The notes: generated from the letters alone by a model not told the origin. A stretch of DNA of 64,000 nucleotides from Cytophagaceae bacterium (GCA_027488815.1 JAIYAX010000019.1:1-64000); one strand, 5' to 3'; shown: positions 35,321-44,392, counted from the stretch's first letter. Translations and numbers: made by a program.

Positions 35321-35734
35321 TTAGGCTACGGGGTTGAGCACCAGGCTAAAAACTGTAATGGTATTCATATCTCTGCCATAATAGAGCTTATCTAAGGCAT
35401 CGTACATATTCTTTGCTCTGAAATACGAAGTATGCAGTTCAGGATCCCCTTTTGCCAGCCACTGGATGGTATAGGAGCCTTCCTTCTCTTTGTACTTCTT
35501 CACATAGTCGAGCATTCGTTGAAGTACATCGACTTTATCATAACCTTTAACTGATTGAAAAAGGAAACTTTGGTTATGTCTGGGATTGATGGTAATCAGG
35601 TCAAGCTGCATCTTTCCATCGATGCTTCGGAATTCAAAAATCAACTGACCACCAGTTAGTCCTAAGTGCTTTTCTATTTCGCTTTGAATGCGAGCGCATT
35701 CAACATGTATATCGGTAATGGATTCCATCTTCAA
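35321..35734 (-). CDS. Conserved hypothetical protein
   Basis: A 137-residue soluble alpha/beta protein without signal peptide or recognised motif. Segments such as 'GGQLIFEFRSIDGKMQLDLI' and 'YTIQWLAKGDPELHTSYFRA' suggest a compact beta sheet with helices. I have no function to offer. It is the first gene of a probable two-gene unit with the iscA-like gene, a hint of a role near Fe-S metabolism at most. A second ATG two codons in is possible. Confidence 0.6.
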   Translation of the reverse strand: MKMESITDIHVECARIQSEIEKHLGLTGGQLIFEFRSIDGKMQLDLITINPRHNQSFLFQSVKGYDKVDVLQRMLDYVKKYKEKEGSYTIQWLAKGDPELHTSYFRAKNMYDALDKLYYGRDMNTITVFSLVLNPVA

Positions 35735-35867
35735 TTCTGAGCCTCTCTCAACTTACTTCAACAAGAAATAAAAGGGTTTCGTTTGACAGGATACAAAATT
35801 AACGTAAAATTTGACCCACACAAGCAATGCCAGAGTGAATATCGGGCTTAAAACTTGTCCATTTGTC

Positions 35868-36266
35868 ATGAAAATAGAACATCTCGGCATCGCCGTAAGT
35901 AATCTGGAACAGTCAATAAAGGCCTTTTCTGACTTGCTGGGTACGTCTCCCTACAAAACTGAAGTGGTTGAGTCAGAAGGAGTGAAGACTGTATTTTTTC
36001 AAGTTGGTGATTCAAAAATCGAGTTACTTGAAGCTACGCATGAGCAGAGTGCCATTGCCAAGTTTATCAGTAAGCGTGGGGAAGGTCTGCACCATGTTGC
36101 CTTTGCCGTTGATCACATTGAGTCAGAAATGGAGCGACTCAAGTCAGAAGGCTATACACTGATCAACGAGAGCCCAAAGGAAGGCGCTGATCAAAAACTG
36201 ATCTGTTTCATCCACCCCAAATCAACAGGAGGGATTTTGATTGAGCTTTGTCAGGATCGACCTTAA
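35868..36266 (+). CDS. mce: Methylmalonyl-CoA epimerase
   Basis: A 132-residue enzyme of the vicinal-oxygen-chelate fold that interconverts (R)- and (S)-methylmalonyl-CoA. Metal ligands are visible: His in KIEHLGIAV, His in GEGLHHVAFAVDH and Glu in 'GGILIELCQ'. The ATG at 35868 gives the canonical start; an upstream in-frame ATG would add a 19-residue tail not seen in the family. It links to the acyl-CoA carboxylase at 13435-15000 in propionate metabolism. Its last four bases overlap a small convergent lipoprotein gene. Confidence 0.94.
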   Translation: MKIEHLGIAVSNLEQSIKAFSDLLGTSPYKTEVVESEGVKTVFFQVGDSKIELLEATHEQSAIAKFISKRGEGLHHVAFAVDHIESEMERLKSEGYTLINESPKEGADQKLICFIHPKSTGGILIELCQDRP

Positions 36267-36388
36267 CGGTACTGTAAGCTGTTGTAATACTTCTTTTTAG
36301 CTTTGCCCTTTCGGGTGCGGCATTCCGGCTTAGAGCAGGCTGCCAAGACAAAAAGCAGCAATAAAATAAGGATCAGAGGCTTTCTCAT
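36263..36388 (-). CDS. Small lipoprotein, 41 residues
   Basis: Between mce and thiL a minus-strand frame encodes MRKPLILILLLLFVLAACSK, then a short basic tail (CRTRKGKAKKKYYNSLQYR). The lipobox LAAC with Cys18 is textbook, and the frame ends exactly at the mce stop. The tail has one further Cys and seven lysines. Tiny basic lipoproteins of this shape occur in Bacteroidota, but I know of no assigned function. Confidence 0.65.
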   Translation of the reverse strand: MRKPLILILLLLFVLAACSKPECRTRKGKAKKKYYNSLQYR

Positions 36389-36456
36389 CGGATGAACTGG
36401 CTAGGATCAACAAAAAAACAAACTTTCTAATTAGTAAACAATATTTGTCGTTGAAG

Positions 36457-37500
36457 ATGAGCAACTTCTCAGGTCAAAGAACAGAACTGTCCAGCATTGG
36501 TGAATTCGGATTAATCGACCGGATCAGAAACATGGGTGGCGGATTTAAACATCCCAACACCTTAAAATCGATAGGCGACGATGCTGCAGTTATCAAAAGT
36601 ACAGATGGGACTTGTTTGTTGCTCTCCACTGACCTACTGGCTGAAGGGGTGCATTTTGACCTCAGCTATATGCCTTTGAAGCATCTTGGCTATAAGGCTG
36701 TATCCGTAAATGTCTCTGACATAGCAGCAATGAATGGCAAGCCTGAGCAATTGCTGGTGAGCCTGGCTTTAAGCAATCGCTTTTCTGTAGAAGCAGTAGA
36801 AGAGCTGTATGCAGGAATGCTTGCGGCATGCGAAGACTATTCCGTAGAACTTGTTGGTGGAGACACTACTTCATCAAAATCAGGACTGGTGATCAGCATT
36901 ACTGTGTTGGGTAAAGCACAAGAGCAAAAGATATGCTACCGCTCCGGAGCGATGTTGCATGACCTGCTTTGTGTGAGTGGAGATCTGGGAGGAGCATTTG
37001 TGGGTTTGCAGCTTTTGGCAAGGGAAAAAGCGGAATGGGAGGTTAACCCTGCTATGACCCCCCAGTTAGAAGCCTATGACTATCTGGTAATGCGTCAACT
37101 AAAGCCAACGGCCCGTATGGACATGGTTTATCAGTTTGAAAGCCTTGGTCTTCAGCCTACCAGCATGATGGATATCTCTGATGGGTTGGCCTCTGAATTG
37201 TTTCATTTAAGTAAGGCAAGTGGGCTGGGTTTCAGGGTATATGAGGACAAGTTACCAATTGACCAGCAGACCTATGATACGGCTCGTGAGTTTGGTCTCG
37301 ACCCTACCACATGTATCATGAACGGAGGAGAAGATTATGAATTGGTCTTCACTCTTCCACAATCCGATTTCGAAAAGGTTAAAAATCACCCCGATATATC
37401 CATTATTGGCCATACCCTCCCCATGGAAGAAGGTTTACAGTTGATGAGTAAGTCAGGTCAGTTGCACCCCATACAAGCCCAAGGCTGGAGGCACTTTTAG
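36457..37500 (+). CDS. thiL: Thiamine-phosphate kinase
   Basis: A 347-residue member of the PurM-like ATP-binding superfamily that phosphorylates thiamin monophosphate to TPP. Conserved features are the 'FGLIDRIR' start, the metal-binding SIGDDAAVI, 'NVSDIAAMNGKP', LVGGDTTSS and NGGEDYELVF. The ATG at 36457 is preferred to a TTG four codons upstream. It is not preceded by a TPP riboswitch in this window. Its presence matters for the thiamin unit at 49309-53251, whose kinase homolog looks inactive. Confidence 0.95.
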   Translation: MSNFSGQRTELSSIGEFGLIDRIRNMGGGFKHPNTLKSIGDDAAVIKSTDGTCLLLSTDLLAEGVHFDLSYMPLKHLGYKAVSVNVSDIAAMNGKPEQLLVSLALSNRFSVEAVEELYAGMLAACEDYSVELVGGDTTSSKSGLVISITVLGKAQEQKICYRSGAMLHDLLCVSGDLGGAFVGLQLLAREKAEWEVNPAMTPQLEAYDYLVMRQLKPTARMDMVYQFESLGLQPTSMMDISDGLASELFHLSKASGLGFRVYEDKLPIDQQTYDTAREFGLDPTTCIMNGGEDYELVFTLPQSDFEKVKNHPDISIIGHTLPMEEGLQLMSKSGQLHPIQAQGWRHF

Positions 37501-37502
37501 GC

Positions 37503-38393
37503 TTACAGATTAAGTAAATATTTGATAGCTCTCCTGGCCTGTGCGAGGATTGAGCGACGGAAAATAGTCTGATAAATCCGTTGTTCAATGGCTTTGTTTT
37601 CTGCTTCAGAAGCCACCCTGAGATCATCAAAATCAAACGCCTGAGTGCTACGGTTTTGCAGCAACTGATCGGCTCGTGTGGTATGAGTTGCTCTGGCGTC
37701 AAAGCCAATGTTTGAGATCAGGTTCTTAATTGGCAATACTGCTCTGTGGCCTAGGTACCAGTGCATGTACTGGGTTTGATAGTCCCAGGTATCTACTTTG
37801 CCACTGTTGGCTTCTTTGACTTTGCTTACCCAATAAATTTTATTTGACCAATTGCCCGGAATTTTATCAGGCTTAATGGTTTCGTCATTCAGCTCTATTT
37901 CAAGGAACTTTTTCCATACTCTTCGCCAGCTTGCCCAGCCCCAGTTATGAGCATAAGGCACTAGATAATGCGAATAAGGCACCCCATCGGCTGCCTCTAT
38001 GAAATTCGTACCACATATATGGCCAATGCGTTCATCTTTTCGATAATGGGCAAGCATGCTGCTGCAAAACCTGTAAAACCCCGGATGTGGTAGGCAATCA
38101 TCTTCCAAAATGATACCCTCCTCCTCGTGCTCAAAAAACCAGGTAATCCCACCCATGATTGCCCGCTTACACCCTAAATTATGCTCTCTGAAAAGTGTAT
38201 AAAGCTCACAAGGCCAGTCTACCTGCTTCACGATGGATCTTACCTGCTCGCATAATGCTGCCTCCCCTTCCTTTTGAGCCCTGGGTCCATCTGCTGCGAC
38301 GTAAAGCCGTGCCGGCTTGTAAGCCCTTATTGAATCAAATACTTGTCTGGTAAGATCAGGTCGGTTGAACACCAAAAACAAAACAGCTGCCAT
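37503..38393 (-). CDS. Glycosyltransferase, GT-A fold
   Basis: A 296-residue protein starting AAVLFLVFNRPDLTRQVF, an N-terminal strand-helix typical of GT-A enzymes. The acidic sugar-nucleotide/metal motif is in GIILEDDCLPHPGFYRFC, and the acceptor half contains 'NWGWASWRRVWKKF'. No membrane helix is seen. Donor and acceptor are unknown; it resembles enzymes of surface polysaccharide clusters. The ATG at 38393 is chosen because a -7 box sits directly before it. It diverges from another glycosyltransferase gene and ends three bases from thiL. Confidence 0.85.
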   Translation of the reverse strand: MAAVLFLVFNRPDLTRQVFDSIRAYKPARLYVAADGPRAQKEGEAALCEQVRSIVKQVDWPCELYTLFREHNLGCKRAIMGGITWFFEHEEEGIILEDDCLPHPGFYRFCSSMLAHYRKDERIGHICGTNFIEAADGVPYSHYLVPYAHNWGWASWRRVWKKFLEIELNDETIKPDKIPGNWSNKIYWVSKVKEANSGKVDTWDYQTQYMHWYLGHRAVLPIKNLISNIGFDARATHTTRADQLLQNRSTQAFDFDDLRVASEAENKAIEQRIYQTIFRRSILAQARRAIKYLLNL

Positions 38394-38402
38394 ATCGAAT
38401 AG

Positions 38403-38410
38403 CAAAGGTA
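38403..38410 (-). promoter_or_regulatory. Candidate -7 box of the glycosyltransferase gene
   Basis: TACCTTTG on the minus strand, nine bases before the ATG at 38393, implies a leader of only a few bases. Confidence 0.4.
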
Positions 38411-38423
38411 AAAAAGGCAAACA

Positions 38424-39488
38424 ATGAATTCAGTGAAAGAGGAAAGCATGAACAAACCTACCTTTGCGATTATGGAAAAGCCTGAAGGACTATCAATACT
38501 GGTCTTTTGTTACAACAGCTCTTGGATCATTGAAAGAAATCTTGAGCGACTGGTCGCTCAGCGATCAAGCTACCCCGTTGAAATTCTGGTTATTGATAAC
38601 AATTCAAAAGATGAAACTTCCAGGATTGCCCAGACATATTTAGAGTCTCATTCCCGTTTCCCGTTCAAGATTATCCATGAGGCAAAACAGGGGCTAAGCC
38701 ATGCCCGCATCGCTGGATTAAGACAAGCTTCATTCAGATATACCCTGTTTGTAGATGATGATAATCTTCTTGAAGGTATTGAGTGGGTAGATACATTAGT
38801 TGACCTTTTCTCTTCCCAACATGAAATCGGGGCCATAGGTTGCGGATCGATAGCTGAGTTGCCTGTGCCAGCTCCAGTTTGGTGGCAAAATCCTTATACC
38901 TTCTGCGTCGGTGAGCAACGTGCTAATGAAGGATTGTTTTATCCTGTCAAAGCTGACGATATGCTCTGGGGGGCATGTCTTTGTTTCAGAACGCAAGATG
39001 CCTTAAATGCCTGGTCCATCAGCCCAATGCTGCTAACTGACCGTGCAGGAAATGTGGCTTCTGCTGGTGGTGACGTGGAACTAGGCTTCAGACTGGCAAT
39101 CATGGGCTACCCTTTCTGGTATACAAAAAAACTACAGTTTGTACATGTCATGACTGCAAAGCGGCTAAGTGATCCCTATTTAAAAGCTGCTGTTAAAGGA
39201 GGCAGGCAGGTCCATGCAGTCATGGAAGCCTATCGCCAACTTCTGATCAGTGGTCGTCTTTCGTTGTCCTCAGTTTATCTAAAAACATTGACCTCTTATA
39301 CCATTCATTTTCTGTTAGGTCTGATTTCCAGACTGCCCATGCCCAAAGACCGACGGTACTATACCTTATGGATCAGTCGTATCGACTTAGAAGAAGTCAA
39401 AAACATGTGGATGCACCTTAAGATTGTAAGAAAAAACGCTACCCAACTTCGTCAATTACCCGCTTTGCTCCATCGTAAGCATAGCTAA
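38424..39488 (+). CDS. Family 2 glycosyltransferase
   Basis: A 354-residue GT2 enzyme. The nucleotide-binding half has 'LSILVFCYNSSWIIERNLER' and 'VIDNNSKDET', the metal-binding DxD motif is FVDDDN, and the acceptor site has 'AGGDVELGFRLAIMGYP'. It adds a sugar to a cell-surface glycan or glycolipid; specificity is unknown. It starts 30 bases from the divergent glycosyltransferase gene, so the two are probably controlled together. Its end overlaps the convergent trmH-type gene by four bases. Confidence 0.88.
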   Translation: MNSVKEESMNKPTFAIMEKPEGLSILVFCYNSSWIIERNLERLVAQRSSYPVEILVIDNNSKDETSRIAQTYLESHSRFPFKIIHEAKQGLSHARIAGLRQASFRYTLFVDDDNLLEGIEWVDTLVDLFSSQHEIGAIGCGSIAELPVPAPVWWQNPYTFCVGEQRANEGLFYPVKADDMLWGACLCFRTQDALNAWSISPMLLTDRAGNVASAGGDVELGFRLAIMGYPFWYTKKLQFVHVMTAKRLSDPYLKAAVKGGRQVHAVMEAYRQLLISGRLSLSSVYLKTLTSYTIHFLLGLISRLPMPKDRRYYTLWISRIDLEEVKNMWMHLKIVRKNATQLRQLPALLHRKHS

Positions 39489-40012
39489 AAACGGCTTCTT
39501 AAAAGCTCCCAAAGGACAATCCCAATTGTTACGGAAACGTTGAGGGAATGCTTGGTGCCTTGCTGAGGGATCTCCATTGCACCGGAGCAGTGACTTAATG
39601 CCTCCTCTGAAATGCCAAAAAGTTCGTTCCCAAAGACCAGTGCAACAGGACTTTGTCCATCCCAGATCGACTGCTGCAGAGGTATTGATCTTTCGACCTG
39701 TTCAATAGCCCATAGCGTGTACCCTTTTGATTTAAGCTCCAACAATACTTCAGAGATCTGATCATGGTGCACCCATGACACGGTTTCAGTTGCTCCAAGT
39801 GCCGAACGTTCAATTTCTTTATGGGGAGGCTTTCCGGTAAACCCACATAGATAGAGGCACTCAATACGAAAAGCATCTGCTGTGCGAAAGGCTGAACCGA
39901 CATTGTGAAGGGATCGTATGTTGTCAAGGACCAATACAATGGGTTGCTTGGGAGCACTTTTGAAATTTTCCCGATCCAATCGCCCCAACTCTTCCATGGC
40001 TAGTTTTCTCAT
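39485..40012 (-). CDS. TrmH/SpoU-family RNA 2'-O-methyltransferase
   Basis: A 175-residue SPOUT-class enzyme with all three knot motifs: motif 1 'NVGSAFRTADAF', motif 2 VALVFGNELFGIS and motif 3 'KHSLNVSVTIGIVLWEL'. It methylates a ribose in tRNA or rRNA using S-adenosylmethionine. The ATG at 40012 is preferred, since a -7 box lies directly upstream and the longer frame adds a non-conserved tail. The exact RNA target cannot be told. Confidence 0.9.
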   Translation of the reverse strand: MRKLAMEELGRLDRENFKSAPKQPIVLVLDNIRSLHNVGSAFRTADAFRIECLYLCGFTGKPPHKEIERSALGATETVSWVHHDQISEVLLELKSKGYTLWAIEQVERSIPLQQSIWDGQSPVALVFGNELFGISEEALSHCSGAMEIPQQGTKHSLNVSVTIGIVLWELLRSRF

Positions 40013-40016
40013 CGGG

Positions 40017-40024
40017 CAAAGGTA
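40017..40024 (-). promoter_or_regulatory. Candidate -7 box of the trmH-type gene
   Basis: TACCTTTG on the minus strand ends four bases before the ATG at 40012, so the transcript is expected to be leaderless. Confidence 0.4.
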
Positions 40025-40074
40025 CAAAGGGTACAGATGTGGAATAATGGTGGAAAAAGCCCGGGAGTGGTTTG

Positions 40075-40082
40075 TATCTTTG
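40075..40082 (+). promoter_or_regulatory. Candidate -7 box of mutS
   Basis: TATCTTTG ends five bases before the mutS ATG at 40088. A start of transcription at or next to the ATG is expected. Confidence 0.4.
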
Positions 40083-40087
40083 TTTTT

Positions 40088-42712
40088 ATGGCCAGTGTAG
40101 AAACCCCTTTGATGAAGCAATACTCCGCCATTAAGGCTAAGTATCCAGGAGCCCTGTTGCTTTTTAGGGTTGGTGACTTTTATGAAACATTTGGGGAAGA
40201 TGCGGTAAAGACCAGTCGCATACTGGATATCACACTGACCAAGCGCTCCAACGGATCGGCCTCCGAAGTGGAATTAGCCGGGTTCCCATATCATGCTCTG
40301 GATAACTATTTGCCGAAATTGGTAAGGGCTGGGCAAAGAGTGGCGATCTGTGACCAGTTAGAAGACCCCAAAATGGTCAAAGGAATCGTCAAGAGAGGGG
40401 TGACAGAATTGGTGACACCGGGTGTCAATTTGCACGATCACATCCTGGATGTTCGCAAAAACAACTACCTCTGCGCTGTACTTTTTCAGGAAAAAAAGGC
40501 AGGAATAGCTTTTCTGGATCTTTCGACCGGAGAGTATTCAGCTGCCGAAGGGGATCTGGCATTATTGGAAAAACTGGTAAATAGTTTCAGTCCTGCCGAA
40601 GTTCTTTTTCACAAAAAACAAAGAAAGGAGTTGCAGGAACAAGTTCCTGAGATCAGCAGCACCTACGGGTTGGATGATTGGGTATTTCAGTATGAATATG
40701 CCTATGAGCAATTAATCAGGCAATTTAAAACACAAAATCTCAAGGGTTTTGGGCTGGAGGATATGCCCTTGGCCATAACTGCCGCCGGAGCGATTTTGCA
40801 TTACCTCAAGGAAACTGAGCATAACGATCTGGCTCATATTTCCGGGCTTAGCAGAATTGAACAAGATCAATATGTCTGGCTGGATCGGTTCACCATTCGA
40901 AACCTTGAATTGCTGCAAGCCCAACATGAAGGTGGGGTTCCGTTGCTGCAAATTCTGGATCATTCAGCTACTCCCATGGGCTCCAGGCTATTGCGCAGAT
41001 GGATTGCTTTACCGCTCAAGGAGTTGGACCGTATCAAACAAAGGCTTGAGGTATTGACCCATTTAAAAGAGTCTAAAAACTTGAAGGAGAGCCTTGTAGC
41101 AGAGCTCAAACCCATTGGTGACCTGGAAAGATTAATCTCCAAAGTGGCGGTGAGGAGGATCAATCCCAGAGAAATGCAACAACTTCGTCGGGCATTGGGG
41201 CATCTGGTACCCATCACCCGATTTCTTATCGACAGTGGTAATGATCGGCTGTCAAGCCTGGCCGGAAGAATCAACTTATGTGATGAGCTCTATCAGAAAA
41301 TATACCGGACATTAAAAGCTGAACCACCTGCTCTGCTTTCTCAGGGTGGACTTATCGCTGATGGTGTTGATCCTGAGCTGGATGAATTGCGGGGCATTGC
41401 CTATGCCGGAAAAGACTACCTGATCAAACTCCAGCAGCAAGAGATCGGCAGAACAGGTATCAGCTCCTTAAAAATAGCATACAACAAAGTGTTCGGTTAT
41501 TATCTGGAGGTTACCCATGTCCATCGTGATAAAGTGCCTGCGGACTGGATAAGAAAGCAAACACTAGTCAATGCAGAACGGTACATTACCCCTGAGCTGA
41601 AGACGTATGAGGAGAAAATCCTGAATGCCGAAGATCGGATTTTACAGATCGAGTTGAGAATCTTTCAGGAACTGATGGCTGAAGCGGCTGAGTATGTCCT
41701 GCCTATTCAGGAAAACGCAAGGGTAATCGCTCAACTGGATGTGCTTCAAAGCCTGGCGACGGTGGCCGAAAAACTTCAATATTGCAAGCCTGAAGTTGAT
41801 GAAAGTCTGGTTTTGGATATTCGCAGAGGACGTCATCCGGTGATTGAATGTCAATTGCCCCCCGGAGAAAGCTACATACCCAATGATTTGTACCTCGACC
41901 AAGAAGATCAGCAGATTATGGTGATTACCGGCCCAAACATGGCCGGGAAATCAGCCCTTCTCCGTCAAGTAGCCCTGATCAGTTTGATGGCACAGATGGG
42001 TTCATATGTCCCTGCCGATTATGCCAGAATAGGGATCATAGATAAAATCTTCACCCGGGTAGGCGCCTCTGATAATTTGTCAAAAGGGGAGTCAACATTC
42101 ATGGTGGAAATGACCGAAACGGCCAGCATTCTGAACAATATGAGTGACCGAAGTCTCATTCTGATGGATGAAATAGGCCGTGGAACCAGTACTTATGATG
42201 GCATTTCGATCGCCTGGGCTATTGTCGAGTATCTGCATAACCACCCCAGGTATAAACCCAAAACCCTCTTTGCCACCCATTACCATGAGTTAAATGAGCT
42301 TGCCAAGGACCTACAGGCAGTGAAAAACTTCAATGTAGCCGTAAAAGAGGTTGGTGATAAAGTGATCTTCTTAAGAACGCTCAAGGCCGGAGGCTCAGAG
42401 CATAGTTTTGGTATACACGTAGCTCAAATGGCAGGGATGCCTAATGCAGTGGTGCTAAGAGCTGCTGAAATCATGCATCAGCTCGAAAAGGACCCGGCTC
42501 GTAAACAAAACAAGGCAAGGATCAAGGAAATAAACCGTGCAGAAGTGCAACTGCATCTTTTTGATCCGGTTAATCCCCATTTTAACAGGGCGATGAAGCT
42601 TCTGGATGAAACAGATATCAATACGTTAAGCCCTGTTGAAGCGCTACTCAAGCTCAATGAGCTTAAAAAACTAGCAGAAATTGCCCGTTCATCAGAAAAT
42701 TTAGTGAGCTAG
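40088..42712 (+). CDS. mutS: DNA mismatch repair protein MutS
   Basis: An 874-residue mismatch-recognition ATPase. The mismatch-wedging FxE motif is in GDFYETFGEDA near the N-terminus. The ATPase domain has Walker A TGPNMAGKSALLRQVALI, Walker B 'SLILMDEIGRGTSTYDG' and the 'TLFATHYHEL' switch. The ATG at 40088 gives the normal start (MASVETPLMKQYSAIK); the upstream part of the frame overlaps the promoter. It pairs with MutL (not in the window). Confidence 0.97.
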   Translation: MASVETPLMKQYSAIKAKYPGALLLFRVGDFYETFGEDAVKTSRILDITLTKRSNGSASEVELAGFPYHALDNYLPKLVRAGQRVAICDQLEDPKMVKGIVKRGVTELVTPGVNLHDHILDVRKNNYLCAVLFQEKKAGIAFLDLSTGEYSAAEGDLALLEKLVNSFSPAEVLFHKKQRKELQEQVPEISSTYGLDDWVFQYEYAYEQLIRQFKTQNLKGFGLEDMPLAITAAGAILHYLKETEHNDLAHISGLSRIEQDQYVWLDRFTIRNLELLQAQHEGGVPLLQILDHSATPMGSRLLRRWIALPLKELDRIKQRLEVLTHLKESKNLKESLVAELKPIGDLERLISKVAVRRINPREMQQLRRALGHLVPITRFLIDSGNDRLSSLAGRINLCDELYQKIYRTLKAEPPALLSQGGLIADGVDPELDELRGIAYAGKDYLIKLQQQEIGRTGISSLKIAYNKVFGYYLEVTHVHRDKVPADWIRKQTLVNAERYITPELKTYEEKILNAEDRILQIELRIFQELMAEAAEYVLPIQENARVIAQLDVLQSLATVAEKLQYCKPEVDESLVLDIRRGRHPVIECQLPPGESYIPNDLYLDQEDQQIMVITGPNMAGKSALLRQVALISLMAQMGSYVPADYARIGIIDKIFTRVGASDNLSKGESTFMVEMTETASILNNMSDRSLILMDEIGRGTSTYDGISIAWAIVEYLHNHPRYKPKTLFATHYHELNELAKDLQAVKNFNVAVKEVGDKVIFLRTLKAGGSEHSFGIHVAQMAGMPNAVVLRAAEIMHQLEKDPARKQNKARIKEINRAEVQLHLFDPVNPHFNRAMKLLDETDINTLSPVEALLKLNELKKLAEIARSSENLVS

Positions 42713-42924
42713 TTTTGTAGAAAATGCACTTAGCGATTATTGAAAAATAGGCCTCCACAATTCGCAATCGCCAATTTTCCCCATAATTCAATCGAAATCG
42801 CTCCAAAATTCTTCCGAGAATCGCAAAAACAAATTATTGGAGGGTAGCGTACCTGCATGCAACTTTGATCAACAAAACACCATGAACTATCTTCGGTCGG
42901 GTTGGTCCCCGTCGAACTTCTGAC
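42713..42924 (+). ncRNA. Structured intergenic region, possible small RNA or long mutS 3' UTR
   Basis: No gene is present. Complementary segments suggest folding: AGCGATT-ATTGA at 42732-42743 can pair with TCAAT-CGA-AATCGCT at 42788-42802, and CCTCCA near 42752 with TGGAGG near 42838. A TAGTTTTG overlapping the mutS stop could act as a -7 box, and the strong terminator at 42925 closes the stretch. It could be an independent small RNA of about 240 bases. I recognise no Rfam family, so the call is tentative. Confidence 0.3.
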
Positions 42925-42964
42925 AAGTGCCCTTCTCTTGGAAAAGAAAGGGCACTTATTTTTT
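42925..42964 (+). terminator. Intrinsic terminator
   Basis: AAGTGCCC at 42925-42932 pairs with GGGCACTT at 42950-42957, extended by a partial CTT/AAG stem, and a T-run follows. It ends the transcript coming from mutS or from the candidate small RNA. Confidence 0.8.
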
Positions 42965-44384
42965 AGTGCCCATACCCCGCTAAAGCCTTCCACTGCTTGC
43001 TCCAGGCATTTTGGGAACTAAGTCTGATCAATTGAACCCCTGAACCATTCAATAAGTGAGAGATGTCCCAAATCTGAAGCTCTTTTCCTTTTGAAAGCAA
43101 TTCTTTGGCAAGCATTCGTTGCCCATTCATGCTAAAAACCTCTAACTGGAGGTATTCATCTCCATCGGATTTAAAAGTTATCAGAGTTCGACCATGAACA
43201 GAACTCAAATAGCAATAGGGTTCATCTTGCCCTACTGATGGAGTGAACAAAGTACCATTGCTCATTTTTATGAAAAGAGGAATATCTGCACTAAACGAAA
43301 AGTTCTGGCTGCTTTCTGTGTACTTCAGAAGCACTAAATAGGGTTTTTCCCGTTGGTCAGTAATCAAGGTATTCCAATTCAACTGAGCATTAAATCCTTG
43401 TGAGTCAGGAATAACCGCCTGGGTTACGGCTGGATTATTGAGCATGAAATCGGCCTGAAACCGAAGACTCTTTTGAGTGAGGTCTGGATCTAGCAAACTG
43501 ACATTCAATTGAAAAAACTGGCCTGCAACTGCCGGATGTTCATACAAGAACAATGGAGGAGGTTGAAAATTATTTTGTACTATCTGAGGTGACTGGTTGA
43601 AGCCGGGCACATTCATTACCGCAATTAACACGTCCCTTCCGACCAGTCCTATCATTTGTCCTGCCCTCCATTCCTCAACATTAACCCTCCAAACATATTG
43701 TCCTATTACCACCGGCTTCCAAAGAAAAATACCAAGCTGCTGGTCAAACAAATAACTCGAAGCCCCTATGTTCCATGGGAAACTTGAAATGATTGGGTCT
43801 GAAGGACCATTGCCCACTGGTAAAGCCGGTCGATATACCAAAGAGTCACCATCTGGGTCAACTGCATCCAATGCGATGGAATACCACTGTTGGCTTAAGG
43901 CCGCAGGCTCTGGTATTCGCCTGATCCGGGGGCTGCTGTTGGGCATGCCTTGAACAAAAGGAGTGAACTCCGTCATTAATCCCAATTGCTGGGATGAGGA
44001 ATTGCTCATATTGAGGATGCTAAATGTGCGGCAACATTGAGCAATCCAACAGGTATACTTTAGTGAGCTATCCGGAAAAACGATACTACCACCATAGTAC
44101 AAGTCAAGAAGCTGATTATTGTTAAGGGATTGTGCACTATCCACTTGAAGCAAAACAGAAAAAACTGCCAGACCCGAGGATGAGGGTGGCTCTACCCACA
44201 TGGTAAAGTTCGGCGGAGTTGCAATTACACCCGTATACCTAAGAAAGCGCAGGTTTGCCCTGAACGTATTTCCTGAAACATGATGAATCCTGATCTCACC
44301 TCCAACACCATGATTACCGAGGCTGTCCAAAGACCAAAAAAGGCAGCAACCTATACAAAAGAGATATAGACTTGCCTTTTTCAT
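42963..44384 (-). CDS. Secreted GGEI-type repeat-family protein, paralog A of four
   Basis: A 473-residue exported protein, the most diverged of four tandem paralogs. After a signal peptide (to about residue 23) comes the family start HGVGGEIRIHHVSG. Shared landmarks follow: an adjacent cysteine pair (CWIAQCCRTFSILN), 'NSSPRIRRIPEP', the DPDGDSLVYRP segment and VEEWRAGQMIG. This order matches the large Bacteroidota 'GGEL...YRDC / DPDGDSL' surface proteins. The C-terminal 75 residues look like a T9SS sorting domain (LEVFSMNGQRMLAKELL) but with an unusual end (YGH). It starts nine bases after gene B and likely shares its transcript. Confidence 0.7.
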   Translation of the reverse strand: MKKASLYLFCIGCCLFWSLDSLGNHGVGGEIRIHHVSGNTFRANLRFLRYTGVIATPPNFTMWVEPPSSSGLAVFSVLLQVDSAQSLNNNQLLDLYYGGSIVFPDSSLKYTCWIAQCCRTFSILNMSNSSSQQLGLMTEFTPFVQGMPNSSPRIRRIPEPAALSQQWYSIALDAVDPDGDSLVYRPALPVGNGPSDPIISSFPWNIGASSYLFDQQLGIFLWKPVVIGQYVWRVNVEEWRAGQMIGLVGRDVLIAVMNVPGFNQSPQIVQNNFQPPPLFLYEHPAVAGQFFQLNVSLLDPDLTQKSLRFQADFMLNNPAVTQAVIPDSQGFNAQLNWNTLITDQREKPYLVLLKYTESSQNFSFSADIPLFIKMSNGTLFTPSVGQDEPYCYLSSVHGRTLITFKSDGDEYLQLEVFSMNGQRMLAKELLSKGKELQIWDISHLLNGSGVQLIRLSSQNAWSKQWKALAGYGH

Positions 44385-44392
44385 GCTGCTAG

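Noticed and set aside
42730-42993. 87-residue minus-strand frame after mutS
   Set aside because: It crosses the terminator hairpin and overlaps the end of paralog A; composition is not gene-like.
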